Notes: a model not told the origin generated them from the letters alone. A stretch of DNA of 64,000 nt from Flagellimonas pacifica (GCF_900215465.1 NZ_OBEH01000005.1:233326-297325); one strand, 5' to 3'. Positions 7,770-18,379 are shown, counted from the stretch's first letter. A program made the numbers and translations.

Positions 7770-9050
7770 ATGGAAATACAAAATTTTGTAAAGGACTTAA
7801 ACAAGGATTTTTTCAACGGGGCACTTTCCCCTGCGTTTACAGAGCAACTACTTCAACTGCCCATGGACAGGCCCGATGTATTTGCGATGGTACAGCGCAT
7901 GTTCGGCTTTATGAACCAGGCTGGTTTTCCTGCCCAAGACCTTTCTGTTATGGTGGGCGAGGTAATGGGGACACTGTTGGCCAGAATATTACCTGGAGCC
8001 TGGGAAGGCCGGGTACCGCCCATTACCGTCCCGGGTCGCCATAAGGCCATCGATCATTACATCAAAAATACGATGGGCGGCACGGCAACAAACAGATCAA
8101 TGCTTGATATCGGTTGCGGGTTTCCGCCCTATACCACCTTGGAAACCCCTGAACTTCTTTCTAATTGGCAAATAACAGCGGTAGATCCATCTTTGCCAGT
8201 CTATCTGGTGTACGATGAAAATGAGAATTATGCCACGTTTGACGAAAACAAAAAAATAGTTTATTTCCAACCAGCCATTCCAAGCGTTGAGAATTGGAAC
8301 GCGCTACTGTCAGATGTAAGCTCGACACGAAATCGCTTTCAAAAACTGTTGGAACAACTGCTCGATCAACCAGGTCTATCATCCAAAATCAAGGCACGGT
8401 TGGAGCGGGATCCGGCCATGGGCTTTGAAACGGACAAGCTGTCTTTTGTTCGTGGTAGTATTGGGGAAGTAGCTGTCGCTCCCGTGGATTGCATCAGGTG
8501 CTTTAATGTACTTTTCTATTTTGATGACACTTTTTTCAAAACCGCCCTCAAATGGTTTGAAACTAGGACGAATGAAAACGGCATTGTTCTGGTGGGCGGA
8601 AACTGGGCAGCATCTTCGGAATGCTACTACCATGTATACCAAAAGATGGACGGTCGCCTCATTGAAAAAGAATTCGCTTTCAGTATCGATACCCTATGCC
8701 CCTTCGGTGTGGCTACCTGGTATGCCAATCATGATGACGACCGGCAGACGGCCCAGTTGGTACATTACCTTCGCATCATCCGCAAAGACAGTTCTTTCAT
8801 GAACGCTTTTTATGCGCTCAATGATCGGCTAAGGGAAAAGTATCAATTGTGCGCCCGGGATGCTGATGGTTATTATGGGAATGTTGACCCATCCATATCA
8901 CCGTTGGAGCTATGGCAACTGGTGGAAAAGATTATCAATGAATTGAATGAGGCCGGTTTTAACCAAAAAGCGGCCGATGTGCTCAATAGGGAAGGTCTTA
9001 ACGCCCGGGTCAACGAGGTAGGGCATATAGCGATAGTTCCGCATACCTAA
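7770..9050 (+). CDS. Class I SAM-dependent methyltransferase-like protein
   Basis: 426 residues. The Rossmann motif I LDIGCGFPP lies near residue 112 and is followed by a motif II-like acidic strand (ITAVDPSLPVYLV). The N-terminal ~100 residues are helical and the middle contains a long insertion. Motif IV-like IRCFNVLFYFDD supports methyltransferase ancestry. The full architecture is not one I recognise, and the substrate is unknown. It may be coexpressed with the upstream MFS gene (37-base gap). Confidence 0.6.
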   Translation: MEIQNFVKDLNKDFFNGALSPAFTEQLLQLPMDRPDVFAMVQRMFGFMNQAGFPAQDLSVMVGEVMGTLLARILPGAWEGRVPPITVPGRHKAIDHYIKNTMGGTATNRSMLDIGCGFPPYTTLETPELLSNWQITAVDPSLPVYLVYDENENYATFDENKKIVYFQPAIPSVENWNALLSDVSSTRNRFQKLLEQLLDQPGLSSKIKARLERDPAMGFETDKLSFVRGSIGEVAVAPVDCIRCFNVLFYFDDTFFKTALKWFETRTNENGIVLVGGNWAASSECYYHVYQKMDGRLIEKEFAFSIDTLCPFGVATWYANHDDDRQTAQLVHYLRIIRKDSSFMNAFYALNDRLREKYQLCARDADGYYGNVDPSISPLELWQLVEKIINELNEAGFNQKAADVLNREGLNARVNEVGHIAIVPHT

Positions 9051-9166
9051 TAATATGAAAATCCGGTCAAGAAGATAATACAGAACACACGAACCTAAGT
9101 ATCTTTATAATGCCGAAAGGGCTTGGGGAGCTATACATCCCAACTATCAAACAAAATTTTAAAGCC

Positions 9167-11005
9167 ATGAAAAAATCAATGCCAAAACTCACCGTGATCT
9201 TACTGGCGATAGCAATCGCCTCATGCTCCCGATCGAATGGGGAGCAACAGTCACCACCAGAAAATGCCCCGATAGAAGAGCAACTCGATTACATTGGCAA
9301 AAAAGAAAACTTCGGCAGTGAAAAGGAGCGATTACAGGCGCTTTTCGATGCTTACGCCGATAATGAGCTGAAATATCTGCCCCCTTTGGGCACATTTATG
9401 GGCAATCATACCTATGACCACATGTGGATGGATGTGTCCCCCAAGGGTTTTGAAAAGAGGCAACAAGCGCTGAACCTACTCTATGAAACCAAAGACTGGT
9501 TTAATGCTTCAACTCTGTCCCTAGATGATGCCACCAACTATCAGGTGTATAATCGCAGTGTGGCTGACAACTACCGTGCCAACCAGTTTCCCAACCATTA
9601 CCTGATCGTGGATCAGATCCAGAATTATAATCACTACATCGCCATGACCATGCAGTCCATGCCTGTCCGTAAGGAAAAGGATCTGCAAAACTTCAAATCC
9701 CGGATGGAGGGCATTGCCACTGTATTAGAAGATATGAAGACCTTACTTCAGCAAGGACTCGATGAGGGAATATCCATGCCGTATACGTCCGTGCTATTAG
9801 TGCCCGAGCAGATGAAATCTTTAATTGCAACCAACCCTGAACAAAGCCCTTTTTACCAGCCCATAGCTAACCTACCGGAAAGCATAGATGCGGAAGGTGG
9901 TCGTTCTATTCAGGAAGAAATCAGAGATATTATTAGTCAGGAAGTAAACCCTGCACTATTGACATTTCACGATTTTATGAAAGAAACCTACCTGCCCAAT
10001 GCCCGAAAAACATATGGTCTCAAAGACTTGCCCAATGGCGAGGCATGGTACCAGGAACGCATCCGTTTTCACACCACTACAGATCTTACTGCCTCAGATA
10101 TTCATGAGATAGGAAAGCAGGAAGTAGCCCGCATCACTCAGGAAATGCAAGCGATTATCGATGAGCTAAATTTTGAGGGGGGTATCCCCGCTTTTAATAC
10201 CTTCTTAAAGGACGATCCACAATTCTATTTTACCGATCCGGAGGAGTTGTTAAAAACCTACCGTGACATCTGTAAGCGGATTGATCCGGAGTTGCCAACA
10301 CTTTTTGGCATACTGCCTGTTTTGCCCTATGGGATAAAAGAGACCCCTGCTTACAGGTCAAAAAGTGCTCCTGCCGCCTATTATATGCCAGGGTCAAGAG
10401 AAGCGGGGAGAGCGGGTTACTTCTATGCCAGCACTTACGATTTAAAGAGCCGCCCCAAGTGGGGAATGGAAGCCTTGAGCTTGCATGAGGCAGTGCCTGG
10501 TCATCATTTCCAAATCGCAATAGGCCAGGAACTGGAAAATCAGCCGGAATTTAAAACTGCTACCTTTCAGTTTACCGCTTTTGCCGAAGGCTGGGGGCTC
10601 TATGCGGAGAGCCTCGGTGCGGAACTTGGATTGTACACCGACCCCTATCAGCGGTATGGCAGACTGACCTTCGAAATTTGGCGGGCCATCAGGCTAGTAG
10701 TAGATACTGGTATTCATGCGTTGGACTGGTCCCGGCAAGAAGCCATTGACTACTTCAAAGCCAATTCTAGTCTTGCCGAGCACGACATCACGGTAGAAGT
10801 GGATCGCTACATCGCCTGGCCGGGGCAAGCGCTGGCTTACAAGATAGGTGAACTAAAGATAAAGGAACTGAAAAAAAGCGCACAGAATCAGTTAGGTAAT
10901 GACTTTGACATACGAGGTTTCCATGATGTGGTGCTGGGTAGTGGCATTGTGCCACTGGATGTGCTGGAAAACAATGTGGAGGACTGGATATCGAATCAAC
11001 AGTAA
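9167..11005 (+). CDS. DUF885 family lipoprotein, putative metallopeptidase
   Basis: 612 residues from the ATG at 9167; the in-frame ATG at 9110 would place 19 residues before an evident lipoprotein signal (MKKSMPKLTVILL, lipobox IASC). The DUF885 core carries HEAVPGHHFQ near residue 440, resembling the HExxH zinc motif, and a downstream EGWGLYAESLG likely supplying a third ligand. Members are helical, thought to be peptidases anchored to the outer membrane facing the periplasm or surface. A second DUF885 gene lies at 13072, with an amidohydrolase and a dead prolyl oligopeptidase between, so the locus looks peptide-processing. Catalysis is inferred. Confidence 0.8.
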   Translation: MKKSMPKLTVILLAIAIASCSRSNGEQQSPPENAPIEEQLDYIGKKENFGSEKERLQALFDAYADNELKYLPPLGTFMGNHTYDHMWMDVSPKGFEKRQQALNLLYETKDWFNASTLSLDDATNYQVYNRSVADNYRANQFPNHYLIVDQIQNYNHYIAMTMQSMPVRKEKDLQNFKSRMEGIATVLEDMKTLLQQGLDEGISMPYTSVLLVPEQMKSLIATNPEQSPFYQPIANLPESIDAEGGRSIQEEIRDIISQEVNPALLTFHDFMKETYLPNARKTYGLKDLPNGEAWYQERIRFHTTTDLTASDIHEIGKQEVARITQEMQAIIDELNFEGGIPAFNTFLKDDPQFYFTDPEELLKTYRDICKRIDPELPTLFGILPVLPYGIKETPAYRSKSAPAAYYMPGSREAGRAGYFYASTYDLKSRPKWGMEALSLHEAVPGHHFQIAIGQELENQPEFKTATFQFTAFAEGWGLYAESLGAELGLYTDPYQRYGRLTFEIWRAIRLVVDTGIHALDWSRQEAIDYFKANSSLAEHDITVEVDRYIAWPGQALAYKIGELKIKELKKSAQNQLGNDFDIRGFHDVVLGSGIVPLDVLENNVEDWISNQQ

Positions 11006-11051
11006 GACGAAATAAGACTACAATAGAATGCTGGAACTATAAAAACTATTT

Positions 11052-11145
11052 GCCTCGGGTCGTGTCTTCACGGCCAGACAACTTAGGTAGTTCATTTAAC
11101 CCTAACAGGGTTCAAAACCCTGTTAGGGTTATCAGACTTAAAAAA
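11052..11145. repeat. Intergenic composite palindromic repeat, copy A
   Basis: Two repeat units lie after the first DUF885 gene. Unit 1 (11052-11078) contains GGTCGTG-TCTT-CACGGCC, a near-perfect hairpin. Unit 2 (about 11099-11145) has AACCCTAACAGGGTT followed by ACCCTGTTAGGGTT, an inverted pair whose arms are themselves palindromic. Unit 1 recurs at 12898 (25/27 identical by eye) and the second half of unit 2 at 12519 (28/30). These behave like REP-type or small mobile palindromes; they may also terminate transcription. Confidence 0.7.
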
Positions 11146-11217
11146 CAACGATGAAAAAAATGAGACATACATTATTGATATGTTCAAAAAGTGTAAAACC
11201 AACCTAATCCTATAAAC

Positions 11218-12501
11218 ATGAAAAATCTATTCTTACTCTTTATTCTATACTTGTCAACCATATTGGCAAACGCTCAAACCAAACTTGTAAAGGCCGATGC
11301 TTACCTGAATGTAAGGACAGGACAAATTGTGAAGCCAGCGAACCTGATTATCAAAGACGGGTTGATAAAGTCAATAAACCCAAAGTCCATTCCTGATAAC
11401 ATAGAAATAATTGACCTGTCTGGTAAAATCCTGTTGCCAGGTCTTATGGACATGCATGTGCATTTACATTGGGATGAAGATTACCCAACCGCGACCTTAT
11501 TTAAGGAAAGTACATCGGAAGCTGCTTTTAGAGGGGCCAGGAATGCAAAAAAGAATCTTATGGCAGGATTTACAACTATAAGGACAGTTGGACAGGACCA
11601 TCCATCTATTGAATTGTTAGATGTGGAAATTGACAAAGCAATCAAAAAGGGATTTATTGACGGTCCTGACATTATTCCGGCAGGTCATGCCATTAGCATT
11701 TCCGGTGGCCATTATGATTTATCAATGTTTGATACTTTTTCGGCCGGTGTATTGGAGTTTGGGATAGAACATGGTATTGCAGATGGGGAAGATGAAGTGA
11801 TAAAAGCTGTTCGATATCAAATTAAACATGGGGCTAAAGTGATTAAGATAGCAGCTACTGCGGGTGTAATGAGCTTAGGAGGTAGTGTTGGTGCCTTGCA
11901 ATTCCCAGAAAAAGAAATAATTGCAATTGTAGAAGAAGCTGCACGTCATAATGTCAAAGTTGCTGCTCATGCTCATGGCCTTGAAGGAATCATTGTTGCA
12001 ACCCGGGCTGGCGTTGCATCTATTGAGCATGGTTCCATTTTGAATGACGAGGCCATTGAATTGATGAAAAAACAAGGAACTTACCTGGTTCCAACAGCAT
12101 ATTTGAATGAACCAACAGACCTCAGTCATCTACCGGAAGCAATGAGAAAAAAGGCAGAAGAAATAATGCCTAAAGCCCGGGCAAGCCATAGTGAAGCCAT
12201 TAGGAAAGGTGTAAAAATTGCCTTTGGAACAGATGTTGGTGCACCGAAAGTAATCGCTCACGGAGAAAATGCCAAGGAGTTTAAAACACTGGTAAACCTT
12301 GGTATGAGCAATATCAACGCAATAAAAACGGCAACCATTAACGCTGCTGACCTTTTGAGCATGACAGATAGAGGATTATTGGAAGTTGGTATGAGAGCTG
12401 ACATTGTGGCTGTTGACGGAAATCCTCTGGACGACATCAAAGCGTTAGAGCGCGTAAAGTTCGTTATGAAGGGTGGAGAGGTTTACAAGAATGAAAAGTA
12501 A
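11218..12501 (+). CDS. Secreted amidohydrolase (imidazolonepropionase/prolidase-like)
   Basis: 427 residues with a signal peptide ending near ANAQT. The amidohydrolase TIM barrel shows the metal-binding DMHVHLHWD, a lysine strand GAKVIKIAAT that may give the bridging carbamate, HAHG, SIEHGS and the final Asp in FGTDVGAP. This matches the secreted amidohydrolases annotated as Xaa-Pro dipeptidase-like or imidazolonepropionase-related. It sits between two DUF885 lipoproteins, flanked on both sides by the same palindromic repeats, which suggests it came in or moves as a unit. Extracytoplasmic dipeptide or cyclic amide hydrolysis is inferred. Confidence 0.85.
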   Translation: MKNLFLLFILYLSTILANAQTKLVKADAYLNVRTGQIVKPANLIIKDGLIKSINPKSIPDNIEIIDLSGKILLPGLMDMHVHLHWDEDYPTATLFKESTSEAAFRGARNAKKNLMAGFTTIRTVGQDHPSIELLDVEIDKAIKKGFIDGPDIIPAGHAISISGGHYDLSMFDTFSAGVLEFGIEHGIADGEDEVIKAVRYQIKHGAKVIKIAATAGVMSLGGSVGALQFPEKEIIAIVEEAARHNVKVAAHAHGLEGIIVATRAGVASIEHGSILNDEAIELMKKQGTYLVPTAYLNEPTDLSHLPEAMRKKAEEIMPKARASHSEAIRKGVKIAFGTDVGAPKVIAHGENAKEFKTLVNLGMSNINAIKTATINAADLLSMTDRGLLEVGMRADIVAVDGNPLDDIKALERVKFVMKGGEVYKNEK

Positions 12502-12518
12502 ATGAGCGCCTCTGTTTT

Positions 12519-12548
12519 AACCCTGTCAGGGTTATCAAACTTAAAAAA
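12519..12548. repeat. Palindromic repeat, copy B of unit 2
   Basis: AACCCTGTCAGGGTT followed by ATCAAACTTAAAAAA matches 11116-11145 at 28 of 30 positions. It lies just after the amidohydrolase stop, as the other copy lies just before that gene. The hairpin with an A-rich tail could terminate on the minus strand. Confidence 0.65.
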
Positions 12549-12661
12549 AAATATCCAACATGAAATGAGCATAACTTTAGGCATCCTAAATTATACCAAC
12601 CGAGGATCAATAAAGTTTATCGTGAATTCCATGTGTGCTTATTGAAACAAACACTATATAC

Positions 12662-12898
12662 ATGAAAAACTATATTTTATTATACTTTGCCATAATTGGT
12701 GCGAGCCAAATGTCTCAAGAGTAAGAAGACAAATATCTATGGCTTGAAGAAGTAAATGGCGAAAAGGCACTGGAATTGGTTAAGGAACAAAATGATGCAA
12801 CACTTACGAAACTTAGTAAAGAAGCGGACTATCAGCAGATTTTTGATGAGAGCCTAAAAATTTACAACTCTCAAGAAAGAATTGGATACTCCTCTTCG
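12662..12898 (+). pseudogene. Truncated prolyl oligopeptidase family gene
   Basis: The frame from the ATG at 12662 encodes a signal peptide (MKNYILLYFAIIGAS), hits an in-frame TAA at 12722, then continues in the same frame with DKYLWLEEVNGEKALELV and further residues typical of the N-terminal start of S9A prolyl oligopeptidases. Similarity ends at about residue 78, exactly where repeat unit 1 begins (12898). The propeller and catalytic domain are missing. A full gene would exceed 650 codons. The remnant has two lesions: a nonsense codon and a 3' deletion with the breakpoint at the repeat. Confidence 0.8.
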
Positions 12899-12924
12899 CC
12901 TCGGGCCGTGTTTTCACGGCCAGA
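12898..12924. repeat. Palindromic repeat, copy B of unit 1
   Basis: GCCTCGGGCCGTG-TTTT-CACGGCC forms a perfect 7-bp stem and matches 11052-11078 in 25 of 27 bases. It abuts the broken end of the prolyl oligopeptidase remnant. Confidence 0.7.
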
Positions 12925-13071
12925 AAGTATAAGGTAGTGCAAGGTTCGTGAGGATACGAATCTGAGTGATGATTTGAATTATTGCTTAATTTAAATAATA
13001 ATATAATGCTGCTATCAAACACTAAAATGAATATGCGAACTAAACCATTAGATAACAAAAGCAAACCACCG

Positions 13072-14793
13072 ATGAAAAACCTACTAATTGGTATTCTATT
13101 CGTAACGGCTCTAGGCTGTTCAAATGTTGAGAATCAAGAAAAGACATACGACTTTCAGCAGCTGACAGATGACTATCTCCAAGTGTTTTGGCAGCAGTCG
13201 CCTGAATGGGCCAGCTGGTCAGGGCTGACGCAATACGATTCAATCTTAACCATTAACACACCAGTTTATTTGGAGAAGACGAAAGCGACTTGTGACAGTT
13301 TATTGAACGTATTGGAAAGCTACCCTTCCGAAGAGCTCACAAGCCTGGATAAAATTGACCTTGCAATGATGAAGGGTATGCTCTACTGGAATGATTGGAA
13401 CACATCGACTTTCAAGCCCCACGAATGGGATCCCTCGGAAACCAATATTGGACAGAGGATAGGTATCATCATGAATCGCACGGATAGTCTGGCTACCAAA
13501 CTAAAAAGTCTTTCTGTTCTGCTATCTAAAACATCTGGATTCTATCAAGCAGGCTTAGCCAATCTTAAGACCCCTTCCAAACCACATCTTGACTTGGCCA
13601 TTCAGCAAAACCAGGGGACGCTCAACTACCTGACATCTTTGGAAAGAACCGTAGAAAGTGCTGCAATAAGTGCCGCCGAAAAGGAGCCACTCACTGCCAG
13701 TATCAGTGGTACTAAAACAGCCATAGAGGCCTTCATCAAAGGGCTTGAGTCAATAATCGCAAGCGGAGATTATAGAGACTCACGCATTGGAGAAGAACTG
13801 TTTGAACAGAAGTACAAGTACGAAATCAACGCTGAATATACGGCCAGAAAAATCTACGAGAAAGCACTGGCTGAGAAAGCAGAACTGCGCCGTCAAATGA
13901 TCACCATTAGTGATACCCTGTGGAACGATTATTTGCCAGAAGATTCAAAGCCTTCGGATTCTTTATTAATGGTCAAAAAACTGATTGATAAGATTGCTGA
14001 AAATCATGTGCCAAGGGATAGTTTCTTTATTGAAATAAACCGTCAGGTAAAGGAACTTGCTGCTTTTGTAGATGAGAAGGACTTGCTCACGCAGGATCCT
14101 ACCAAGCCATTACAGGTACGTGAAACACCTGAGTACATGCGAGGTATAGCCGGAGCTTCCATCACCCCTCCCGGACCATTTGAAGAAAACGGCACCACTT
14201 TCTACAACGTTACTCCGCTGGACAACTATACGGACGAGCAGGCGGAGAGCTACCTGCGTGAGTACAATGATTACATTCTACAGATTCTAAACATACACGA
14301 AGCTATTCCTGGTCATTATACACAATTTGTTTACGCAAATAAGTCTAAAAGCCTCATTAAGTCGATCTTGTTTAATGGAGCCATGGTAGAAGGCTGGGCC
14401 AACTACACTGAAATCATGATGCTCGAAGAAGGCTACAACAGCTCTCCGGAGATATGGCTGATGCGGAACAAGTGGCACCTCAGAAGTGTCACTAATACCA
14501 TATTGGACTACAGTTATCATGTAATGGACCTGACGCAGAAAGAGGCCATGTCATTGATGAAGGAGGATGCTTTTCAAGAACAGGCAGAAGCAGAGGAAAA
14601 ATGGATACGCCTGACAAGAAGCTCCGTTCAACTCTCCTCATATTTTACAGGTTTTACCCAAATCTACTCTTTAAGAGAAGAGATAAAAGCGAAGAGAGGT
14701 GAGGATTTCAACCTCAAAGAATTTCACGAAGAATTTCTGAGTTATGGCAATGCTCCGGTAAAGTATATCCGGGAGTTTATGCTCCAAAACTAA
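13072..14793 (+). CDS. DUF885 family lipoprotein, putative metallopeptidase
   Basis: 573 residues from the ATG at 13072, giving a lipoprotein signal (MKNLLIGILFVTALGC). The in-frame start at 12982 adds 30 residues without signal character. The DUF885 motif is HEAIPGHYTQ near residue 409, with EGWANYTEIMM downstream. It is a divergent relative of the 9167 gene: the second His of the PGHH block is Tyr here and overall similarity is low, so it is not a recent duplicate. Probable outer-membrane-linked peptidase; substrate unknown. Confidence 0.8.
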   Translation: MKNLLIGILFVTALGCSNVENQEKTYDFQQLTDDYLQVFWQQSPEWASWSGLTQYDSILTINTPVYLEKTKATCDSLLNVLESYPSEELTSLDKIDLAMMKGMLYWNDWNTSTFKPHEWDPSETNIGQRIGIIMNRTDSLATKLKSLSVLLSKTSGFYQAGLANLKTPSKPHLDLAIQQNQGTLNYLTSLERTVESAAISAAEKEPLTASISGTKTAIEAFIKGLESIIASGDYRDSRIGEELFEQKYKYEINAEYTARKIYEKALAEKAELRRQMITISDTLWNDYLPEDSKPSDSLLMVKKLIDKIAENHVPRDSFFIEINRQVKELAAFVDEKDLLTQDPTKPLQVRETPEYMRGIAGASITPPGPFEENGTTFYNVTPLDNYTDEQAESYLREYNDYILQILNIHEAIPGHYTQFVYANKSKSLIKSILFNGAMVEGWANYTEIMMLEEGYNSSPEIWLMRNKWHLRSVTNTILDYSYHVMDLTQKEAMSLMKEDAFQEQAEAEEKWIRLTRSSVQLSSYFTGFTQIYSLREEIKAKRGEDFNLKEFHEEFLSYGNAPVKYIREFMLQN

Positions 14794-14931
14794 ATTTGTC
14801 ATCTAACAATCGACATTGAAAATGCCTCTGGTTACTAAAAACTGACATGCAAAACCGATACGCAAATAGCTATTTAATAAATTCAGAGGCATGTGCCACA
14901 CCTAAACCATTACATATCAAAACTTACCACA

Positions 14932-14991
14932 ATGAAGACTAAATACAACGTACTGTTAGTATTTATTCTGGCTGCCTGCACTGTCCCCTGA
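14932..14991 (+). pseudogene. Lipoprotein signal-peptide stub
   Basis: The ATG at 14932 encodes a 19-residue lipoprotein signal (MKTKYNVLLVFILAAC then TVP) and stops at once. The following ~140 bases have no continuing frame in phase. It looks like the 5' end of a lost lipoprotein gene. The rest of 14794-15130 holds only an inverted pair, ATGCCTCTG/CAGAGGCAT (14822-14830 and 14884-14892), and no other gene I can support. Confidence 0.45.
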
Positions 14992-15139
14992 GGAATCTAT
15001 CACAAAAGAAAAAATACGCTGGGATAGCTGGTGTTCCTCGCATTTATGCTACTAGATGCATTGGCAAACATGCTTATGGGACAATCAAAGCACATAAAAG
15101 AGTCAATGTTTATGACGCCTTGGCCTAACCGAAAGGTGA

Positions 15140-15352
15140 TGTCATCACAGAATGAACAAAAGCTTGTTTAGAATTTGCCAGACACTAGGGGAAGTTCTTA
15201 TATCACCCAAAGGAATAAGTAAGAAAAATCATCAAAAAGCCGTACTTTGTGAAGAGTATTTCAAGGAGAGTAAGCTTTCGGTTTCTGAGATATGTCAACG
15301 ATTGGATATTTCAAGAGTGACACGCCAAATATTTAGGATTCAGAAAGCTTAA
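15140..15352 (+). pseudogene. C-terminal remnant of a Hin-type serine recombinase
   Basis: The segment PKGISKKNHQKAVLC.., followed by SKLSVSEICQRLDISRVT, is the hinge plus helix-turn-helix end of small serine recombinases (resolvase/invertase family). Residues resembling the preceding linker (TKACLEFAR) occur in another frame with stops, so the 5' part is frameshifted, and the catalytic domain is absent. The end is also disturbed after ISRVT. It marks an old mobile element immediately upstream of the TrlF-like gene. Confidence 0.6.
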
Positions 15353-15394
15353 AGGAATGCTAGAACCTTACAAAAAAAAAGTGACTCTTATTAT

Positions 15395-18379
15395 ATGACA
15401 TATACTGATAATCCGGTCGGTTCTATCTGGCATAGATGGGACCCTCATATACATATACCCGGAACATTAAAGAACGACAACTACGGGGGTGGAACCAAAT
15501 TGAATGATTTCGTAAATAAGATAAATCTTTCTTCTCCTCCTATTCAAGTTTTGGGCATAACCGATTATTATGTTTTGGATTCATATGAGAGAGTTTTGCC
15601 CATTTTTAAGAATGGAGGAATGCCAAATGTCAAATTGTTATTTCCAAACATCGAGCTAAGGTTCGCCGTCAATGCAGGGAAAGGTTCTCCAATAAATGTT
15701 CATTTACTAGTATCGCCCGAAGACAATGAACATGTTCAAAAGACAAAAAGATTTTTAAGAGATCTTAAGTTCGAATATGATGGAGAAAGCTAAGGATGTA
15801 TCAACGATGATTTGATTCGACTTGGAAGAGCATTCGAACCTAGCTCTAAGGATGACGTTCATCTTTTAAAAATAGGCGTTGAACAATTCAAGGTTTCACC
15901 AATAGACCTAAGCAAGGCTTTTAAAAACCATCAATGGGCTAGGGAGAATATCATGGTTGGGGTTGCAGCCGGTCAAAATGATGGTATTGGCCAACTTCAG
16001 GAGGGTGGCTTGACTGCTTTAAGGGAAGAACTGCAGAGAATGTCCCATTTAATATTCTCGGGTCGTCCGGGCGATCGTGATTATTGGTGCGGTAAGGGAG
16101 TGGACTCCGAGAAAGAAATAAGAGAAAAATATAAAAGCTTAAAGCCTTGTCTGCACGGTAGTGATGCCCATGATCTTGATAGCGTGGGCCGTCCCGATTA
16201 CGACCGGTTCTGTTGGCTACGTGGAGATCTTAAGTTTGAAACCTTGCGGCAAATATGTTTTGAACCGGAAAGAAGGGTGTTTATAGGAAATGAGGTTTCA
16301 GAAGATGGTTTTCCTTCCCACACCATTGAAAAGGTTAAGGTCGATAATGCAAGTTGGTTGGAGAACCCTGAGATCAAAATTAACTCAGGACTTGTCGCCA
16401 TTATCGGTGCTCGTGGTTCCGGAAAAACAGCTCTAGTGGAGATGATTGCCGCTGGTTCTGGGAGCGTTGATCAATCTCATACTAAACGTTCTTTCCTCGA
16501 AAGGGCCAAAGATCTATTGGAGGATACTACAAGTACAGTTACCTGGGGCAATACAGAAACAACTAATTTTCCTGTAAATATTTCCCTGTTGCCCTTGGAA
16601 AGTGAGGAACCCAGGGTTCGGTATTTATCACAACAGTTCGTTGATCTTCTATGTTCCTCCGATGGCCTTGCAGATGAGTTGGTAAATGCGATTGAAAATG
16701 TAATTTTTGACGCCCATAGTGTAGATGAAAGGCTTGGTGCACGTACGTTTGATGAACTAAGGAGCACTAAAACAGAATCAATCAAGAGGAGCATAGATAA
16801 ATATCAAAAATTGCTTCAAGACATTGGTGATAATATATCCGTACAAGATGACCTGGCAAGAAATGTAGAAGACCTAAGAAAAAAACAGGCCAATGAGCTT
16901 GCGGCCATAGAGCGAATGAAAGTGGACCGTAAGAAACTGATACCTTCCGATAATAAAAAACTCTTGGAAAAATTGGATCAGGTCAGAGAAGCGACTGAAG
17001 CCAAATCGCAAACCATAGCGACTATTGAAAAAAAAGACCTCAAACTACAAGGTTTAAAAGAGGAAGCCGATCAATTTAAGGACGGAACTGCCAGACCATA
17101 CCTTGAGGATCTAAAGACAAACTATGAAGAAGCAAAATTAACCGACAAACAATGGGAAAATTTCAACCTTACCTATAAGGGGGATGTTGGGGCTCTATTG
17201 CAAAAAGAACTATTGGAAACCTCAAAAGAACTAGTTAAGTTAAAGGGTCCGGGGATTGGAGAGGCACTAGAAGCGGAGGACAAAGTCAAAGCAAAACCTT
17301 ACTTGAAATCTTACAAAGACCTTTCATCGAACACCTACACATTGCTCTTAAAGGAGCAACACCGGTTGGAAGCCCTGATAGGGGTCGATAGCTCTAGAAG
17401 GAAGAAGTATACGGAGCTTTCCAATAAAATAACAAAAGCAGAAACGGCCCTTAAACTCCGGAATAAGGAAGTGCTTAACGCGGAAGCGGCACCGACAAAG
17501 ATTAAAGAGCTCTTAACACAACGAAAGGATGCCTACGAACTTTTGATCGGACAGATTGAAAAAGAGGAAACCCTTTTATCAAAACTTTATAGCCCACTTC
17601 AAGAACGACTCAATTCCCAAGAGGGTACGCTATCCAAACTTACTTTTTCTGTTAATAGGATAGTGGATATAGAACAGTGGGCCGAATCGGGTGAAAGACT
17701 TATCGATCGATCAAGGGTCGGTTTGTTTAAAGGTATTGGTACATTGAAAGGAATTATAAAAGATGCATTGGAGAATGTATGGAAAAATGGTTCTTCTCAA
17801 GAAATTGCCAAGGCCATGTCCGAATTCCGTACCAAGTATGGCCAAGCGTTTTGGAACCATGCTTTTGAGGATGCTAAAAAGACCAGGGAAACTAAGAAAC
17901 ATTGGTACGGTCAGATTTCAACATGGCTTTACGGTATCGATCATGTTAAGGTCAGCTATGGTTTGAAATATGAGGGCGTTGATGTACAGCAACTGTCACC
18001 AGGTACAAGGGGGATAGTTCTTCTTTTACTTTATCTTTCCATTGATATAGACGACGACCGCCCTTTGATTATTGATCAGCCAGAAGAAAACTTGGATCCC
18101 AAATCCATTTTTGAGGAACTGGTAGAAAAATTTAAGGAAGCCAAAAAAAGAAGACAAATCATCATCGTTACCCATAATGCAAATTTGGTGGTAAATACTG
18201 ATGCCGACCAAGTGATAGTAGCTTCACGTGGAAGGCACAAAAAAGGGGCACTCCCTGATATTGGCTATAAGAGTGGGGGACTGGAAAACCCGGAAATCCG
18301 TAAAGCTGTTTGTGATATTTTGGAAGGAGGAAAACAAGCCTTTGAAGAAAGATCAAAAAGACTACGAATCAATATTTAA
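15395..18379 (+). pseudogene. TrlF-like PHP/SMC-type ATPase interrupted by one in-frame stop
   Basis: Two same-phase frames, 15395-15793 and 15812-18379, make one ~995-codon gene split only by TAA at 15791-15793. The N-terminal part begins with a PHP-like motif (WHRWDPHIHIPG, His at residues 13, 18 and 20) and later GSDAHDLDSV. The C-terminal part is an SMC/RecF-type ATPase: Walker A GARGSGKT near 338, a long coiled coil (about 440-760), signature LSPGTRG near 868, Walker B PLIIDQPEENLDP near 890 and the switch His in VTHNANL. TrlF-like proteins resemble defence-island ATPases; nuclease activity on foreign nucleic acid is inferred. The stop may be a real mutation, a sequencing error or read-through. 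An ATG near 15812 could still express the ATPase half. Confidence 0.75.
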
